This document shows, piece after piece, positions 59,925 to 64,000 of a DNA stretch of 64,000 bases. The first letter of the stretch is position 1; the number at the start of each line of letters is the position of its first letter. The translations under genes and the position numbers were made by a program. The notes below the pieces were generated by a model that made no database searches, was not told where the DNA came from, and was given only the letters and a program-made list of their open reading frames with translations. The DNA is from Meloidogyne chitwoodi (lineage: Eukaryota > Nematoda > Chromadorea > Rhabditida > Meloidogynidae): positions 1,426,001-1,490,000 of the forward strand of contig JACZZP010000005.1 of assembly GCA_015183035.1 (NCBI GenBank), given 5' to 3'.

Positions 59925-62900
59925 TCAGTGTTTAACATCAGATGGATGTGCAAGTGAAAGTTGTATCTTTACATTAACAGCACCCAGTTCGGCACAAAGA
60001 TAGCGGAAAACACGTGGTATTTGAACTTGAAAAACTTGATCATCTTTTTTACAAAGTGAGCAGTGCATTTGCGTGAATTTTTGAAGATCTTGCTCTTTAG
60101 CAGGGCTATATTTAAGCATCTAAATAAATTAAATATTTAAAAATAATTTCATTGCTAAATCAAAAATTACTGCAATGTGAGGCTTTAATTGACTAACTGA
60201 AATAATTGATCCACATCTTCCACAAACATGGGCCTCTTCTTTGTCTGAACAATTCAAAAGGCGATCCTAAAATGAATTAAAGATACCAAATACATAATTA
60301 TTTTATAAAAATAAATTAAAAGAAATTTATATAAATTATATTTACCTGAAGACAAAAAGCTGTCCCATGGGCAATTAATGAGTCCCTTTCCATTTCACCA
60401 AATCTAACGCCTCCACCACGTTTACGACCTTTAACAGGTTGAAGAGTAACTTAAATAAAATAGAGATTATTTTTTGATTTTGAAAATCGCTTTGCCTGGA
60501 TCTACTGGGCCAGTGGAACGAACTTGGAATTTGTCAGAAATCATATGCCGTAAACGTTGATAATAAACAATTCCAAAGAAAATTTGTACCTAAATTTTAA
60601 AATTTAAACAAAATTAAATATTTATTTTAACTTTCATTTCACGACCATCAACACCTGAGTACATTGTTTCCTCACCATAATGATTATATCCTGCTTTTGA
60701 CAACATTTTTCCAAAATGTTCAATGGCAGTATTTTGTTCACTAATTTTAAATTTAAAAATTATAAATAAATTAATTAAAGAATAAAAACTTAAAAACAAA
60801 AGGAGAAGCATCAAAGGTATCACCATGTGTTGCCGCTGCTTTTCCTGCCATACTTTCAATCATCATTCCAATTGTCATACGAGAAGGAAAACTAAAAAAA
60901 AAAATTAATATAAAAATATATTAAAAAAATAACCCGTGTGGATTAAAAAGAATATCTGGAACCATTCCAAATTCAGAAAAAGGCATTGATTCTGGAGGCC
61001 AAAGAAAAGAATTTATTCCTTTTTGGCCATGTCTTGAAGCAAATTTGTCTCCAATAATTGGATTTCTTTGAATTCTCCATTGAATTAGTACATGCTATTA
61101 TTTTAATTTATTATTATTTGAAATTAAAAAAAGAAAGTGTCTTTAAAAAATCTCCTACCACTTTAGCATTAGGTACATTTTCATCTCTAACAATTCTAAC
61201 CATTCCACAATATCCAGGCTCACTAGAAGAATATTTAAATTTTCTAAATTCTCCACTTATAAGATTAAATGTACTAAAATTTTAATTAAAAATATTTTTA
61301 TTTTAGTTAAAATAAACCTATAATAATAATCACCATTATGATAACATCGACCTTGAATAGGAAGCCCATCAGCGTCTAAACTAGCTGGGCGTACATTATT
61401 TGGTTCACCACAAAATACAACTTCACAATCAGATTTTCGACCAAATCGAGAATTTGAATGTTCTGCTAAATTTATTCTTTCTACTTTAATTACAGTTCCA
61501 TGTGCAAAGCCACGGTGATATGATCCACGATTAATTACCATTGCATCCTCCATATCATAACCTTTAAATATATTACATAATTTGAAAAAAATGTTAAAAT
61601 AATAATTACCAGTAAAAGAAATTACAGCAACACAAGCATTTGTACCTAAAGGATATTCATCCATTTCATATCGATCATGAGCTTCTAATTTAAGCAAAGG
61701 TTTTTGTGGGGTTTGAAGCAAATACATTTTTCCATCAGCACGATGACGCCAAGCATGAACTGGGACCTAACATAAGAAGTTTATTAGATTTTTTCAAAAT
61801 TAGAATGACAAGTAAAAAAATAAATAAAACAATATTTCATACCCCCATTGTTTGTTTTCCCATTTGGCATTGATATACATTTCTTGGAGATTGGTTATGA
61901 TCAGGAAATGGAATTAAATTTCCAGCAAAAGAAAAAAGTGCAGAAGGATGTAATTCTTGATGCATAGTTACTCCAGGCTCAGCTTCATCAGGATCAATTA
62001 CAATAGATAAATAAACTTGTTCAAAAATACCTTTTTAGAATTTATAAAATAATTAAACAAAATTATTTATTAAAAATATACCAATATATTCTGTTTGCCC
62101 ATTTAATAACAAATTCCGAACAGGCCGAAAAAGTCGACCTGGAAGTGTATAAATATATAAACCAGGATATTGTGTTTGAATATTTTCAGAATCAGGTGAA
62201 TTACGAATAAGAGTTATCTCAGAAAATTTTGAAAGCTAAATAATAATTAATAAAAAATAATATAACATTAATTATTTAAAATACCCTGTCATCGAATTCG
62301 CTAACTTTAATTGCTCTGAGTTGTCTTTCAACAAAAGCAGCTCTTCTACATGATAAATAACCAATAAAATCACCATCAACGATAACGGGATAAAGCTAAA
62401 TTGTAATTTTTTAAAAATGAATTAGATTTATTAAAAAATAATTAAAATATTTATTGCTGAAAGTTTATTTATAAATATTTAATTCTTCTATGTTTTCAAA
62501 AGTTAATTATTTTGTCTGAAATGACATATATTTTTATATTTTAACTATTATTTAAAAATATTTAAAATAAACTGGTTCATCTGGAAGAATTGCTAAAGAA
62601 CTGTGTGGGATAATACCCAAAGAAGAAAGAGTCTCAAGTAATTTTCGAGGATTTTGCGTAAAATGTGTAACAATATTAGCTGATGCAGTAACATGATTTA
62701 AAAGACCACAAGGAGCACCGTCAGGTGTATGGACCTTTTAGGAATAATTTAAAATAATAATTTACTTAATTTAAAATTACCGGACAAATAAATCCCCAAG
62801 CTTCTGGTCTTAATTTTCTAACATCAGTTGTACGCATTTCCATAAAAAATGCACCACGATGAATGGCACTTGAAAAAATAAAAAATTTAAAGAAACTTTA

Positions 62901-64000
62901 AAAATAAAATACCGAAAATGTGAAACAAATCTCAATTGATTAATTCTTTCAGCAATAACAGAAAATCCAGTTAATTGCATTAATCCAACTCCCGTACGTG
63001 TAATTAAATTGCCAGTTGCAAGAAAATAATCCAAACCACGAGTAAGTTCATTATTTTTATGAGAGGAAAAAGCTTTTAAAAATTCTTTGCTTTAAAAAAT
63101 ATAAATAAAAATATTAAAAAAATAAAACCTAGTAAAATTAAAATTATCAAGTCTTTTCTTAGCCACAATTTCCAATTTTTTTCGTAAAATTAATAAAATA
63201 TTCTCCATTCGTTCTCTAGAAATTAATGCCAAAATATGTCCAGAAACAGAAGCTTCCTAGAAATTTTTTATAAATAAAAAACATAAAAAAGAAACTTGAA
63301 ATTGAGGATTATCAAGAGACTCAGGTTCAATTTCATTTTTTACTAATGCAACTAATTTTTGCGCCATCATAGCCAAGCAATAAAATTTTTGTTCATCAGT
63401 TTTTAGATGTACAGCCAAACAATGATGTAATAAAAATTGACAAGCCTGAAAATAATTTTTAAAATAAATTCGTTCAATTAAATTTAACCGTTTCATCATC
63501 TTCCCAAGGTGCAATTCTTTCGCCAAGTGCAACACGAAATTTACTGCCAAGCATAGCAAATGCTGCCTTTTTAGACACAATGCCTTCACTCTAAAAATAA
63601 TTTAAAAAATTTAAAAAATGAACCTGAGCAACAGTTAACATATTTCTAACACATTTAACCCAAAATTGATCATTAGGTCTTCCAGCAATTAATTGGCTAT
63701 AAATTTGTGCATCATTCCAATCAACTAAACATTTTATTATATAAATCAATGGAACATAAAAAAGTTCACGGCGATACTAAAAAATTAAAATTATTTATTT
63801 ATAAAAAATAAAACAAAAACTTGAATAAGTAGAGTCATCGAAAGACTTTCAAGATAATGTAAAGTAATTAATGAACAATAATGATTTCCTCTAAATGATC
63901 TCATCATTACAGCAAACTCAGAATAAAGTTTTCCTTAAAATAATTTTTAAATAAATTTAATTAAAAATACCTTTTTCTTTAAAAGTTTTTCTTTTAATTG
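59925..64000 (-). CDS. rpoa-2: RNA polymerase I second-largest subunit (RPA2), 5' end outside window
   Basis: Catalytic beta-like subunit of RNA polymerase I, which makes rRNA precursor in the nucleolus. Conserved RPB2-type blocks in gene order include [20 protein letters not shown] near 62700-62820, [98 protein letters not shown] and the C-terminal zinc site CGRCGS ... [10 protein letters not shown]. The tail [20 protein letters not shown] matches the Pol I version (YVFRYFVAELAAMNIKVKL) rather than Pol II or III. The stop TGA is at 59925-59927. Many small exons (for example 61616-61768, 61325-61562); the N-terminal coding exons lie to the right of the window. An intron of about 170 bases at 62400-62570 holds nothing else. 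Confidence 0.95.

Overview
The window is nuclear DNA of a nematode. It is very AT-rich, with genes split into many short exons by short introns (often 35-100 bases) ending in TTTAG/TTTCAG-type acceptors, and acceptor-like sites sit just upstream of several start codons, as expected for spliced-leader addition. The genes include nematode-type products: a cuticle collagen, a transthyretin-like protein, a multi-ShK protein and an UNC-53 orthologue. The strong AT bias, Asn/Ser/Gln-rich low-complexity protein stretches and GC-AG introns suggest a plant-parasitic tylenchid, perhaps Meloidogyne; that placement is inference.

Layout. 1-20675 (minus) is most of an unc-53/Neuron Navigator gene, cut at its 3' end inside the AAA ATPase domain. 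22196-24048 (minus) is an AFG1-type mitochondrial AAA ATPase. A hAT-like miniature element (24185-24336) abuts a 42-bp GC-rich minisatellite (24360-25262). Then come a cuticle collagen (25914-27204, plus), GDP-mannose 4,6-dehydratase (27387-29210, minus), a transthyretin-like secreted protein (30034-30704, minus) and a five-ShK secreted protein (31246-33497, minus). Two tandem copies of an unrecognised secreted Cys-rich family follow (34132-35403 and 36038-38493, plus); the second carries an 898-bp miniature transposon in intron 1. DPM1 (38695-40117, minus) is divergent from COG2 (40679-43631, plus), followed by UFL1 (43937-46929, plus). A tiny Cys-rich gene (47362-48691, minus) has a 965-bp foldback element in its first intron. 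Next are an acid alpha-mannosidase (49964-54487, plus), an intergenic stretch with a hAT-like insertion and a dispersed repeat, and a MULE-transposase-domain protein with a FLYWCH-like finger (55768-57922, plus). A third inverted copy of the secreted Cys-rich family (58032-59440, minus) and the RNA polymerase I second-largest subunit (59925-64000, minus, 5' end outside) close the window.

Functional themes. Four genes act in glycan metabolism or the secretory pathway (GMD, DPM1, COG2, alpha-mannosidase), and UFL1 acts at the ER; no operon linking them is visible. The least explained genes are the three-copy secreted family and the 58-residue Cys-rich protein. The most direct DNA-level discoveries are three insertions with readable 8-bp target-site duplications, one TA-flanked element, and GC-AG introns, one of which can be polarised by comparison with its tandem paralogue.
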